Assembly: GCA_963665155.2 (NCBI GenBank)
Contig: CAXXFI010000001.1
Location: 744,001-808,000, forward strand
Direction of reading: 5' to 3'
Origin: UBA1141 sp963665155
Lineage (GTDB): Bacteria; Chloroflexota; Dehalococcoidia; Lucifugimonadales; UBA3495
DNA length: 64,000 bases
A program made the position numbers and the translations under genes. Positions 9,383-17,404 of the stretch are shown here, in pieces; the stretch's first letter is position 1; each line of letters opens with the position of its first letter. Under the pieces are notes generated by a model. It was given only the letters and a program-made list of their open reading frames with translations, searched no databases and was not told the DNA's origin.

Positions 9383-12052
9383 ATGAAAAAGTATCTGCTA
9401 TCAAGCCTGGTGGGGCTTATCATACTGGTCATCGCGGCCTGCGGTGGCGATGACCCGACGGCAGTGCCGGTGGCGGCAGCCACTGCCGTGCCGTCGCAAG
9501 CAACAACGGCGCCATCATCGACAACAGGCGCAGTAGCGACAACGGCCCCATCATCGGGTCAGACACCGGCATCGTCGTCGTTGCAGGATGTGGCGGCGAA
9601 ACTGGCCGGGGGGCCAGGAGCCATTTACGTTGGAGACCTAGACCAACTGGTGGGACCGGCGCCCTCGGAGAGCGAGGGCGACGCCGACGGGAACGTGCCG
9701 CTTGCGTCTCTGCAAAAGCACGTATACGTATACGAGTCGGACTACTACCAAGGGTTGATTGAAAAGGCAAATCTTATCAACCCGACGGAGTTGGTGAGCA
9801 CAGGCGAGAAGATCACGATACAACATGCCTGCGTCAACCGGGCGTTGGTATTCTGCAAGATAGTGGACTCGTTCTACGGTCCGAACCTACTGGAAAGGAC
9901 CAATGGGCAACTGGAAATCGTGTCCTCCTCATTCCCCGAGTTGGGGATAGCGGGCCCCGACACACTGAGCCTGGTAGCGGACGGGACGCTGGACATGGTG
10001 AGCGTTTTGGGAGTGTATGTAGCGGGGGAATTGCCCGCTTTGGAAATACAGTTCCTGTTCGGGCTGTACACCTCCCGTGAAGATCAATACAACGCGACTA
10101 CGGCACTGGCACCGGACCTCGAGAAGATGGTGGTGGAGGCGTCCGGGGGAGCGAAGTTGATCAACTTCAACTGGCACTCTGGGGACGACATATTCCTATT
10201 CACCAAGAAGCCGTTGAATTCTCCGGAAGATATAGTAGGACTGAAGGTAAGAAGCTTTGGCACGGCCATAGCCGACTGGATAGTGGGTATGGGCGCCAAC
10301 GCCCAGTTCATGGCATTTGCGGAGGTATACACGGCGCTGGAGAGGGGAGTCATAGACGCCGGAGTAACGGGCGGAGACGCGGGTCACGGCCAGCGGTGGT
10401 ACGAGGTAACAGACTACATTAACGGACCGCTGACAAGTTGGCCTTCCAGCCTGAACATGATGAACAAGGACGTATGGGATGGTATTCCGGCGGACCTGCA
10501 AGCGATATTAATTGAGGAAGGAGCCCGGACAGAGTTGGAGGCGCTGCGAGTCGGTGCTATCCAGAATGACTTAGGGCTACAGAAGAACATCGACGCAGGG
10601 ATGGAATTCGTAGAATTCTCCCCCGTGCTCAGGGAGTTGAGCGACGTAGCGGTTGTCGAAAGTATTGTGCCCAACTGGGTCAACCGAGTAGGTGGTCCGG
10701 GACAGCCGATCGTGCAAGTATTCAATGAGAAGATTGGTACGATCGTAGGCATCAAGGTTGAAGCCGATGGGTCAATAACCAAGACTGGCGTTACTGCGGC
10801 AACAACACCGACAGCATCGGCGGCACTAATTGCTTATGCTGATGCCCACGCTGGTGCTCCAGGGGCCATATATTTGGGCGATCTCAGCCAATTGGTAGGC
10901 GTAGCGCTCCCGCCGGACTTGGGCGACTTCGACGGCAACGTGCCGCTGGAGGCGTTGGAGTTGAACCGGTTCCTCTACGACTCAGACTACTACAAGGGAC
11001 TGCTGGAAAAAGCGAGACTGACCAACCCGACGCAGTTGGTGAGCGCGGGACTGGATGTTACTATCCAGGACGCCTGCATCAACCGCTCCCTGTCGTTCTG
11101 CAAAATGGCAGATGTATACTTCCACCCCAACGTGCTGGAGCGCACCAACGGTCAGATAAAGTTAGTGATCACGTCGTACCCCGAACTGGGGATATCCGGG
11201 ACCGACAACCTGGGACTGATCTCAGACGGCACCTTGGGCATGGGTATAGTCGCTGGCGCGTACGTTGCCGGGGAAGTGCCTGCCCTCGACATAACCTTCC
11301 TGGAAGGCTTGTACCCAGACCGGAAGACGATGTTCAACGCCTTGGCGGCGTTGACCACGGACCTAGCAATACTGCACGAGGAAGCGACGGACAACAAGGC
11401 AACATTGCTCTACTACAACTGGTCGCCAGGGGACGACCGTTACTTCTTCAGCAAGGAGCCCCTACGTACGCTCTCAGACTTTGATGGGATCAAGGTCCGC
11501 GCCTTCGGCACCACCATCTCCGACTGGATCATCGGCATCGGCGCCGATGCCCAGTTCGTCGCCTTCGCCGAGGTCTACACCGCCCTGGAGCGGGGCATCC
11601 TCGACGCTGGCGTGACCGGAGCCAGCCCGGCGTTCGGGCAACGGTGGTATGAGGTAACCGATTACATGAACGGCCCTCTGCCCAACTTCCCTTACGTCCC
11701 AACCATGATTAACAATGAGATCTGGGATAATCTGCCCGAGGACATCCAACAGATCATGATCGAGGAGGGGGCCAAGACCGAGTTGGAGATGCTGCGGGTT
11801 TCGTCCATCCACAATGAGATTATCGTGGCGAAGAGCATCAGGCAAGGTCTTGAGGTTGTGGAGTTCTCGCCGGAGGTCAGGGAACGCAGCAACGCCTCCC
11901 TCATCGAACGGATGGTGCCCAACTGGGTCAAGCGCGTAGGTGGTGGCGACCACCCCGTCGTGGCGTTGTTTAACGAACACGTAGGGTCGCGGGTCGGCAT
12001 GCGCATTGAGCCCGACGGCTCGGTTGTGAAGGCGCCCATCACGAAGAAGTAA
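9383..12052 (+). CDS. Tandem-duplicated TRAP-type solute-binding lipoprotein (DctP-DctP fusion)
   Basis: An 889-residue exported lipoprotein. Residues 1-20 form a lipoprotein signal (lipobox VIAAC, mature start CGGDD), followed by a Ser/Thr/Ala/Pro linker to about residue 75. Two complete DctP-type binding domains follow. Unit A starts near 78 (GPGAIYVGDLDQLVG) and unit B near 490 (GAPGAIYLGDLSQLVG). Each carries the family core: KVRSFGTAIADWI and KVRAFGTTISDWI, then AFAEVYTALERG and DAGVTG, then QRWYEVTDYINGPL or QRWYEVTDYMNGPL. Ordinary DctP proteins are about 330-400 residues with one domain. No DctQ or DctM permease is in the window, so the partner is unknown. The substrate is probably an organic acid, by family only. 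A strong terminator follows. Confidence 0.92.
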   Translation: MKKYLLSSLVGLIILVIAACGGDDPTAVPVAAATAVPSQATTAPSSTTGAVATTAPSSGQTPASSSLQDVAAKLAGGPGAIYVGDLDQLVGPAPSESEGDADGNVPLASLQKHVYVYESDYYQGLIEKANLINPTELVSTGEKITIQHACVNRALVFCKIVDSFYGPNLLERTNGQLEIVSSSFPELGIAGPDTLSLVADGTLDMVSVLGVYVAGELPALEIQFLFGLYTSREDQYNATTALAPDLEKMVVEASGGAKLINFNWHSGDDIFLFTKKPLNSPEDIVGLKVRSFGTAIADWIVGMGANAQFMAFAEVYTALERGVIDAGVTGGDAGHGQRWYEVTDYINGPLTSWPSSLNMMNKDVWDGIPADLQAILIEEGARTELEALRVGAIQNDLGLQKNIDAGMEFVEFSPVLRELSDVAVVESIVPNWVNRVGGPGQPIVQVFNEKIGTIVGIKVEADGSITKTGVTAATTPTASAALIAYADAHAGAPGAIYLGDLSQLVGVALPPDLGDFDGNVPLEALELNRFLYDSDYYKGLLEKARLTNPTQLVSAGLDVTIQDACINRSLSFCKMADVYFHPNVLERTNGQIKLVITSYPELGISGTDNLGLISDGTLGMGIVAGAYVAGEVPALDITFLEGLYPDRKTMFNALAALTTDLAILHEEATDNKATLLYYNWSPGDDRYFFSKEPLRTLSDFDGIKVRAFGTTISDWIIGIGADAQFVAFAEVYTALERGILDAGVTGASPAFGQRWYEVTDYMNGPLPNFPYVPTMINNEIWDNLPEDIQQIMIEEGAKTELEMLRVSSIHNEIIVAKSIRQGLEVVEFSPEVRERSNASLIERMVPNWVKRVGGGDHPVVALFNEHVGSRVGMRIEPDGSVVKAPITKK

Positions 12053-12081
12053 AGTCCAGGAAATCCTAGGAGTTTGATACG

Positions 12082-12116
12082 CACGACAAAGCCGGCCAAA
12101 AGCCGGCTTTGTCGTG
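12082..12116 (+). terminator. Intrinsic terminator of the tandem DctP gene
   Basis: A perfect 15-bp stem (CACGACAAAGCCGGC with GCCGGCTTTGTCGTG) and a CAAAA loop, 29 bp after the stop codon. There is only a short T stretch after the stem. Confidence 0.85.
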
Positions 12117-12303
12117 TTTGGGTTCATGCGGGGTACTTGTGCAAGTCGTTGGGCTACTGCTTTGGCTCGACGGGTTCATGTTTGACGGGTTTATAATGGA
12201 TGGACGGGATTGCTTCTTTACGTCTGTGGTCCTTTGACATTGGCCCAGACGGTTATAGTTGCCGGAAGTTGCATAAGAGGCAATCAGCAATTCTAAACTG
12301 GTA

Positions 12304-12356
12304 CCAAGGTGAAATCTACATGGATTTCTACGTGCACACTGCGGGTTTCACCTTGG
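12304..12356. repeat. Inverted repeat with 11-bp arms
   Basis: CCAAGGTGAAA at 12304-12314 is exactly repeated in inverse orientation at 12346-12356, with 31 bases between. It lies just upstream of the small membrane protein gene at 12397. It may be an operator or a leader hairpin; the role is unknown. Confidence 0.5.
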
Positions 12357-12396
12357 CATTACTGTAGAAACGATGACGGTTTGCCGGGAGGCTGGG

Positions 12397-12858
12397 ATGG
12401 CGATAATGTCCTTATTAGGGACCGCGGGAAAGTTTGTCTTGGCGTTATTCAAACTGCTGTGGCGTCTGGCCATGACCTCCCTGACCGTGATCAGCCTAGT
12501 TTCCGGTGCGTTTTTGTCATTGGTTCGGAAAGCGACTGGTGGCGACGGTGCTCCGGTGCGGGTGCGTAGGGACTGGAACGACCACCGAATCGGTACGGTA
12601 AAATGGTCCGAATTGCGAGACCCTAGATGGGACACCATTTCCGGTGGGGAGCAAAATCCTACCCCTCAGCCCTTCATTCACGGCTACGTTTGGTGCAACC
12701 TTGTGCAAGGCAATATAGCCCATTCCTGCGCTCACGGTCCGGGGCCTCACAATATAAAAGTATGTTTGGTCAAGAAAGACAACAGCCGTGAAGTATGGAG
12801 CAGGCTCTCGGCCATTGTCGGTCCCAAACCCGGCAAACGGCGGTTGGCACGAAGATAA
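12397..12858 (+). CDS. Small hypothetical membrane-anchored protein
   Basis: A 153-residue protein I do not recognise. The ATG at 12397 is chosen because GGGAG ends five bases upstream; an ATG at 12373 in the same frame lacks such a site. Residues 1-45 are hydrophobic and would span the membrane once or twice (GKFVLALFKLLWRLAMTSLT and VISLVSGAFLSLV). The rest is basic and polar, with three Cys near the middle of the C-terminal part (VWCNLVQGNIAHSCAHG, VCLVKK). It stands alone between two terminators or promoters. It could be spurious, but the start signal and hydrophobic pattern favour a gene. Confidence 0.5.
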   Translation: MAIMSLLGTAGKFVLALFKLLWRLAMTSLTVISLVSGAFLSLVRKATGGDGAPVRVRRDWNDHRIGTVKWSELRDPRWDTISGGEQNPTPQPFIHGYVWCNLVQGNIAHSCAHGPGPHNIKVCLVKKDNSREVWSRLSAIVGPKPGKRRLARR

Positions 12859-13084
12859 GCCGAGCATGATATTGAATCATTCAAGTTCCGGTGACTTTTG
12901 GGGTGATTAAAGGCGGAAACCTAACAGGCGCCAGAGGCCGCAGTTTCTGTTGACACTTGAAGCGGCATAAGGCAGAATGCCCGTAGATATTCGTAAAGCG
13001 GATATAATAGTGCCGTCATTATAGCCGGTTCCTTTTTGGACTGGCGAGATTTGATAGGCCTTAGGTCGGAAAGGAGTCAGCCTG

Positions 13085-14368
13085 ATGTTAAAAATCGGTC
13101 ACGTGGTCACTAGGCCGGGAAGGAAGCTAGGCGATGGGCCTGTGGACATTCCGGTGCCTGAAGAATTGGAAACCGTTCCGGGCATCCCAATCACCAGCCG
13201 GGAAGTGGATTTCTACAGCCGGGAATACCCTCTGCAACGCCAGCAGGTAGAACATGCTGCTGATACCGAATGGGCGCCCACTGTCGGTACTGAGGCGATG
13301 CGGAAGTATCAGAAAGAGCACGATAGCGCCATGGAACCCTTCTATGCGCTGATGAACGCATCGGGAGACCTGGAGATTACGGGCACTCCCACCGGTGAGG
13401 ATGTAACCGAGCTAATCAAAGAGAAAGCCCGGGAATTGGGCTATCTGGAAGTGGGCATGACTGTCCACGACCCCCGGTACACCTACCAAGACCGCAAGTC
13501 CCACGTTAAATATACCCATGCGATATGTCTGGCGCTGGAGCAAGATTTCGTAGAGACGCAGTCCGCTCCCAGCATGGCCGCAGAGCATGGACACTACGGC
13601 ACCTATGAAATTCAAGCCCCGATGGGCCTGAAGATGGTGGATTTCATCCGCTCCCTGGGATACCAGGCACAGGTGCACGGTCCCAGCAACCACAGCGCCG
13701 CCACAATTCCAATGTTTGTGGCAGCAGGGTTGGGTCAACTTGGAGCCAATGGTCAGTTGCTAACTCCTCATGCCGGAGCACGCTGCCGTTTGCAGATTAT
13801 TACCACCGACGCTCCGGTAACCTACGACTCGCCCATCGACTATGGCCTCCATGCCTTTTGCCAGGTATGCCAGGTGTGCGTCAACCGGTGCCCTGGCCGG
13901 GCATTGATGCGAGAGAAGGTATGGTGGCGGGGTGTAGAAAAGAACAAACTTATCTACAAGCGTTGCCGGCCGGTAATGGCCCGATACGAAGGCTGCGCCA
14001 TCTGCATGAAGGTTTGCCCCATCAACAAATACGGCGCTAAAGATGTAATGGAGCACTACATCCAGACCGGCCAGGTCCTAGGCAAGGGAACCCATGATCT
14101 GGAGGGTTACACGCTGCATCCCGAATCGACGGAGAGCTACACCCATGGCTATTTTGGGCCTGGGGAGTTGCCCACGTTCAATGCTGCCTTCTTCGACATA
14201 CCGCGAGGCACGAGGGAAGAAGCGACTATGGACGAGTACGTACGAGTCCTTGGGCAAGAGGGCTCCAAGTCGAACACCTCCGACAGCGACGAGGCGCTGT
14301 TCGCCTTCCGAGACAGGCTACGGGAAGTAACTAAGGGCGAGGGTGTCAGCGACAGCACTATGTTCTAG
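13085..14368 (+). CDS. Reductive-dehalogenase-like iron-sulfur protein (cytosolic, RdhA/QueG-related)
   Basis: A 427-residue protein with a C-terminal double-cluster ferredoxin motif (FCQVCQVCVNRCPG and CAICMKVCPINK) and an upstream domain of the reductive dehalogenase/epoxyqueuosine reductase superfamily, which binds a corrinoid (AAGLGQLGANGQLLTPHAGARCRLQ). The start is supported by AAAGGAG seven bases upstream. There is no twin-arginine signal and no anchor subunit gene, so unlike respiratory RdhA it is probably cytoplasmic. By analogy it could remove halogens or perform another corrinoid-dependent reduction; this is inference. A weak promoter match (TTGACA, 17 bp, CAGAAT) ends 106 bp upstream. 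A perfect terminator follows. Confidence 0.8.
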   Translation: MLKIGHVVTRPGRKLGDGPVDIPVPEELETVPGIPITSREVDFYSREYPLQRQQVEHAADTEWAPTVGTEAMRKYQKEHDSAMEPFYALMNASGDLEITGTPTGEDVTELIKEKARELGYLEVGMTVHDPRYTYQDRKSHVKYTHAICLALEQDFVETQSAPSMAAEHGHYGTYEIQAPMGLKMVDFIRSLGYQAQVHGPSNHSAATIPMFVAAGLGQLGANGQLLTPHAGARCRLQIITTDAPVTYDSPIDYGLHAFCQVCQVCVNRCPGRALMREKVWWRGVEKNKLIYKRCRPVMARYEGCAICMKVCPINKYGAKDVMEHYIQTGQVLGKGTHDLEGYTLHPESTESYTHGYFGPGELPTFNAAFFDIPRGTREEATMDEYVRVLGQEGSKSNTSDSDEALFAFRDRLREVTKGEGVSDSTMF

Positions 14369-14402
14369 TGCTGCTTGTTTCGCCGGCTGCTTTGATGCAA
14401 AT

Positions 14403-14442
14403 AAAAAAAGGGGAGCGACAATTGGGTCGCTCCCCTTTTTTT
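14403..14442 (+). terminator. Intrinsic terminator after the reductive-dehalogenase-like gene
   Basis: A perfect 17-bp stem (AAAAAAAGGGGAGCGAC with GTCGCTCCCCTTTTTTT) and the loop AATTGG. The A-tract and T-tract make it usable in both directions. Confidence 0.92.
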
Positions 14443-14526
14443 CCAGTGGTTAAAATATGAGTGCTTTAATTGTTTTAACCAACGAGATTTCGAATAAACG
14501 AGCCTTCGAATTTAGGGAGGTCGCCA

Positions 14527-15813
14527 ATGTTTACAATGCCCAAACGATTGGGGATCCTGGTAGGAGGTGGCCCCGCTCCGGGCATCAATTGCGCCATCAG
14601 TTCCGCAGCCATAGAAGCGATCAATTCAGGTTTGGAAGTGGTGGGCATAATCGACGGTTTTGAGCACCTGCTCTCGGGAAGGACCGACATGGTCCAACAC
14701 TTGACCATCGGGGATGTCTCCCGAATCCATTCCAGGGGCGGTTCAATACTCCGCACCTCTCGCACCAATCCCACCCGTAGTGAGGAAGGCCTCCAACGCA
14801 CCATAAACTCGCTGCGGGATCTGGGCATTTCCTACCTGGTCACAATTGGAGGGGACGACACGGCTTTTTCCGCCTATGAGGTAGCAAAGGCTGCCGATGG
14901 AAACCTGTGCGTGGCCCACGTGCCGAAAACCATTGATAACGACCTGCCTCTGCCGGGAGGAATGCCCACCTTTGGCTATGAGACGGCGCGTCACGTTGGC
15001 ACCCAGGAAGTCCTGAGCTTGATGGAAGACTCCCGCACCACCAATCGCTGGTACTTCGTGGTAGTAATGGGCAGGGAAGCAGGCCATTTGGCCTTGGGCA
15101 TCGCCAAAGACGCCGGCGCATCGTTGTCGTTGATTCCCGAAGAATTCTCCCGGGAGCAGATTGACCTCAGCGATATTTGCCGTGTCCTGGAAGGCGCAAT
15201 CCTGAAGCGGCGGGTTAGGGGCCAGATGCACGGAGTCGCAGTGATTGCCGAGGGAATTGCTGAGAGGATGGACCCGAACGAGTTGGCCAAGTTGCCGGGA
15301 GTGGAGATAGAGCAGGACTCGTTTGGGCACGTGAGCTTGAACGAAATCCCTCTCGCTACGATTATCCGCCGAGGGGTCCAGAAGCGCTTTGCCGACCGCA
15401 ATCAGCGGCTCCCGGTGGTGGACGTAACTTTGGGCTACAACCTGCGCAGCGCTCCGCCGATCCCATTCGATATCGACTATACCCGCACGTTGGGATATGG
15501 GGCGGTCAGGTTCTTGTTAACTGAGCCCAAGGAAGAAAAATTGCGCCACGGTGGCTTGATTTGCTTGCAGGATGGTCAACGTGGCGTCATGTCTTTCGAC
15601 GAACTTCGTGACCCGGCCACGGGAAGGACCAGGGTGCGTAGGGTCGATTGCAGGTCGGAACACTACGCCGTTGCCCGCCAGTACATGATCCGGTTGGAAA
15701 AACGGGACTTGGCAAACCCGGAATTGCGCATTAGACTGTCGGATGCCGCAGGCATGTCCCCAGAGGAGTTCGCAAGGGAGTTCGCCTCTGCGGCAAACTG
15801 GGATTCCGATTAG
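14527..15813 (+). CDS. 6-phosphofructokinase, PPi-dependent type
   Basis: It phosphorylates fructose 6-phosphate in glycolysis, probably reversibly with pyrophosphate. The phosphate-donor site reads GGDDT (near residue 110), with Asp where ATP-dependent enzymes have Gly. This substitution is the recognised marker of PPi use. The sugar-phosphate site is PKTIDNDLP, and the MGREAGH block is present. It is 428 residues, as for group-III/PPi enzymes and longer than the 320 of bacterial PfkA. A GGGAGG site lies seven bases before the ATG. A palindromic terminator follows. Confidence 0.88.
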   Translation: MFTMPKRLGILVGGGPAPGINCAISSAAIEAINSGLEVVGIIDGFEHLLSGRTDMVQHLTIGDVSRIHSRGGSILRTSRTNPTRSEEGLQRTINSLRDLGISYLVTIGGDDTAFSAYEVAKAADGNLCVAHVPKTIDNDLPLPGGMPTFGYETARHVGTQEVLSLMEDSRTTNRWYFVVVMGREAGHLALGIAKDAGASLSLIPEEFSREQIDLSDICRVLEGAILKRRVRGQMHGVAVIAEGIAERMDPNELAKLPGVEIEQDSFGHVSLNEIPLATIIRRGVQKRFADRNQRLPVVDVTLGYNLRSAPPIPFDIDYTRTLGYGAVRFLLTEPKEEKLRHGGLICLQDGQRGVMSFDELRDPATGRTRVRRVDCRSEHYAVARQYMIRLEKRDLANPELRIRLSDAAGMSPEEFAREFASAANWDSD

Positions 15814-15848
15814 GCAGACTCTTTAGTGGCAAGTTCTTTCGGAAGGGC

Positions 15849-15884
15849 TAGGGGAACCCTTTCTTGCAAGAAAGGGTTCCCCTA
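15849..15884. terminator. 36-bp perfect palindrome between the PFK and SDR genes
   Basis: A perfect inverted repeat with no loop beyond the central TGCA (arms TAGGGGAACCCTTTCTTG and its complement). It lies 35 bp after the phosphofructokinase stop and probably terminates that transcript. No T-run follows, so a different role is possible. Confidence 0.6.
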
Positions 15885-15936
15885 AAACCCCTCCAAAAGA
15901 ACCTTAGACTAAGCAACGCTGTATCTAGGAGCGGGA

Positions 15937-16725
15937 ATGTCCCTTTCCGGCAAAGTGGCCATCGTGACCGGTTCCAGCCGTGGCATCGGCAAAGCCACCG
16001 CATTGGGCTTGGCGAGACAAGGTGCAAAAGTAGTGGTGGCGGCCCGCTCGGAATCGGAGCGTCCCGGAGTCCCTGGCACCATCCACAATACCGTTAGCGA
16101 GATACAAGCCAATGGGGGCACTGCCTTAGCCGTTCGCTGCAACTTGCGGGAAGAAGAGGACATTTTCGCCCTGGTCCAACGGACCGTAGAAGCGTTTGGC
16201 CGGATCGACGTTCTGGTGAACAACGCTGGCATCGGCAGCTACCGGCCTTTCTTGGAAACTACCGTCAAGCAGTGGGACTTGGTCATGGACATTGACCTGA
16301 GGGCACCGTTTATCTGCTGCAAAGCCGTAGCACCCGTCATGCTTGAACAAGGCAGTGGCAGCATCATTAACGTCTCGTCCCACGGCGCGACCAACATCTT
16401 CTCCTCCACGTTGGGTGAAGACCATGGGGCTGGAATTACCCTGGTGGGCCAGGAATACGGGTCGGCCAAAGCGGGTCTGGAACGCTTTTCCTGGGGCTTG
16501 GCCGCCGAACTGGGACCCCACAACATTGCGGTCAACGTGCTGAAACCATTGAGACCCGTTATTACCGAAGGTTTTCAGGCCCAACGTCCCGACGGCGACT
16601 TCTCCACTTGGGCCACCCCGGAAGCCATGGTCAAAGCGGCCATCCACCTAGCCCAGCAAGGCGCCCACGGCCTGACCGGTGCGACCGTCACCGCCGAGGA
16701 ACTGGTGCGGCGGCTGGGGCTTTAA
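15937..16725 (+). CDS. Short-chain dehydrogenase/reductase
   Basis: A classical SDR of 262 residues. It has the Rossmann glycine motif TGSSRGIG (residues 11-18), NNAG after beta-4, the catalytic Ser in INVSSHG, and the YGSAK Tyr/Lys pair. It oxidises or reduces a hydroxyl/keto group with NAD(P). The substrate cannot be read from sequence. The start is supported by AGGAG eight bases upstream. Its last 13 codons are duplicated at 17333-17371, on the far side of the hicBA cargo. Confidence 0.93.
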   Translation: MSLSGKVAIVTGSSRGIGKATALGLARQGAKVVVAARSESERPGVPGTIHNTVSEIQANGGTALAVRCNLREEEDIFALVQRTVEAFGRIDVLVNNAGIGSYRPFLETTVKQWDLVMDIDLRAPFICCKAVAPVMLEQGSGSIINVSSHGATNIFSSTLGEDHGAGITLVGQEYGSAKAGLERFSWGLAAELGPHNIAVNVLKPLRPVITEGFQAQRPDGDFSTWATPEAMVKAAIHLAQQGAHGLTGATVTAEELVRRLGL

Positions 16726-16891
16726 CGAAATGTACGGTCTGTGAGGGCAAAATCCCTCGGTAATGATGGTTGTATCTCAACGTTGACAGTCTCTTTTGGG
16801 TGCAATACGCTGCAAGAGAATGACCCGCCCCAGTTTTAACGACCAATCGATTTCATAAATGTATCGGATTTGATTTCTCGGAACAGGCAGT

Positions 16892-17104
16892 ATGCAAACC
16901 AACTTTACAGCTTTGGTTAAGCAGGATGGTCACTGGTGGATTGGCTGGGTGAAGGAGATTTCCGGTGTCAACTGCCAAGGTAAAACTCGGGAAGAGCTTC
17001 TGGAAAATTTACGTTCGGCGCTGGAGGAAGCACTACAGTTGAACCGGGAAGACGCCGAGAAGGCGGCCATTGGCGAGTATGAAGAAGTGAGCTTGACTGT
17101 GTGA
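16892..17104 (+). CDS. hicB: HicB-family antitoxin
   Basis: A 70-residue partial-RNase-H-fold antitoxin (FTALVKQDGHWWIGWVKEIS, then GKTREELLENLRSALEEALQL). In the family it binds HicA toxin and blocks its RNase activity. The gene precedes a hicA reading frame (17101-17289) with a GTGA overlap, the usual hicBA order. A possible promoter TTGACA starts at 16783. The partner toxin is broken by a nonsense codon (see next entry), so this antitoxin may be an orphan. Confidence 0.85.
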   Translation: MQTNFTALVKQDGHWWIGWVKEISGVNCQGKTREELLENLRSALEEALQLNREDAEKAAIGEYEEVSLTV

Positions 17105-17289
17105 GGCGTCGACTGCTATTGGCTCACCTCAGAGCACATGATTGTGTGTTAATTCGCGAGGGAGCCAGGCATTCTTGGCGGGGCAATTCCGAAAACAATC
17201 GCAAGTCAGCAATTCCCAGGCACAACTAAATCAACGAATTCCTGGCCCGCAAGATTTGCCGTGACTTAGGAATACCTCAACCATCCTAA
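17101..17289 (+). pseudogene. hicA: HicA-family mRNA interferase toxin, interrupted by TAA
   Basis: Starting at GTG 17101, overlapping the hicB stop, the frame encodes VRRRLLLAHLRAHDCVLIRE and GARHSWRGNSENNRKSAIPR, then HN-stop-INEFLARKICRDLGIP. This is the HicA double-stranded-RNA-binding-like fold, with the catalytic His in the GARHSW position and the family ending RHxEINxFLARKICxDLxIP. The TAA at 17227-17229 sits where Glu is normally found (GAA to TAA is one substitution). Only 42 residues would be made without readthrough, so the toxin is probably inactive. The normal length is about 60 residues, matching the full frame. Confidence 0.82.
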
Positions 17290-17317
17290 TCATCCGGCGC
17301 TTGCAAGCCCGCAATAT

Positions 17318-17371
17318 GCCCACGGCGCCACGGTCACCGCCGAGGAATTGGTGCGCCGGCTGAGGCTTTAA
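17318..17371 (+). pseudogene. Duplicated 3' end of the upstream SDR gene
   Basis: Bases 17333-17371 match the SDR 3' end at 16687-16725 with 36 of 39 identical, including the stop codon, and encode VTAEELVRRLRL-stop. A shorter match (GCCCACGG) extends to 17318. It lies 34 bp before the acyl-CoA dehydrogenase ATG. The hicBA pair lies between the original and the copy. Confidence 0.75.
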
Positions 17372-17404
17372 TTAAGTTGGGGCTTTAACTAAAAGGAGCC
17401 AAAC

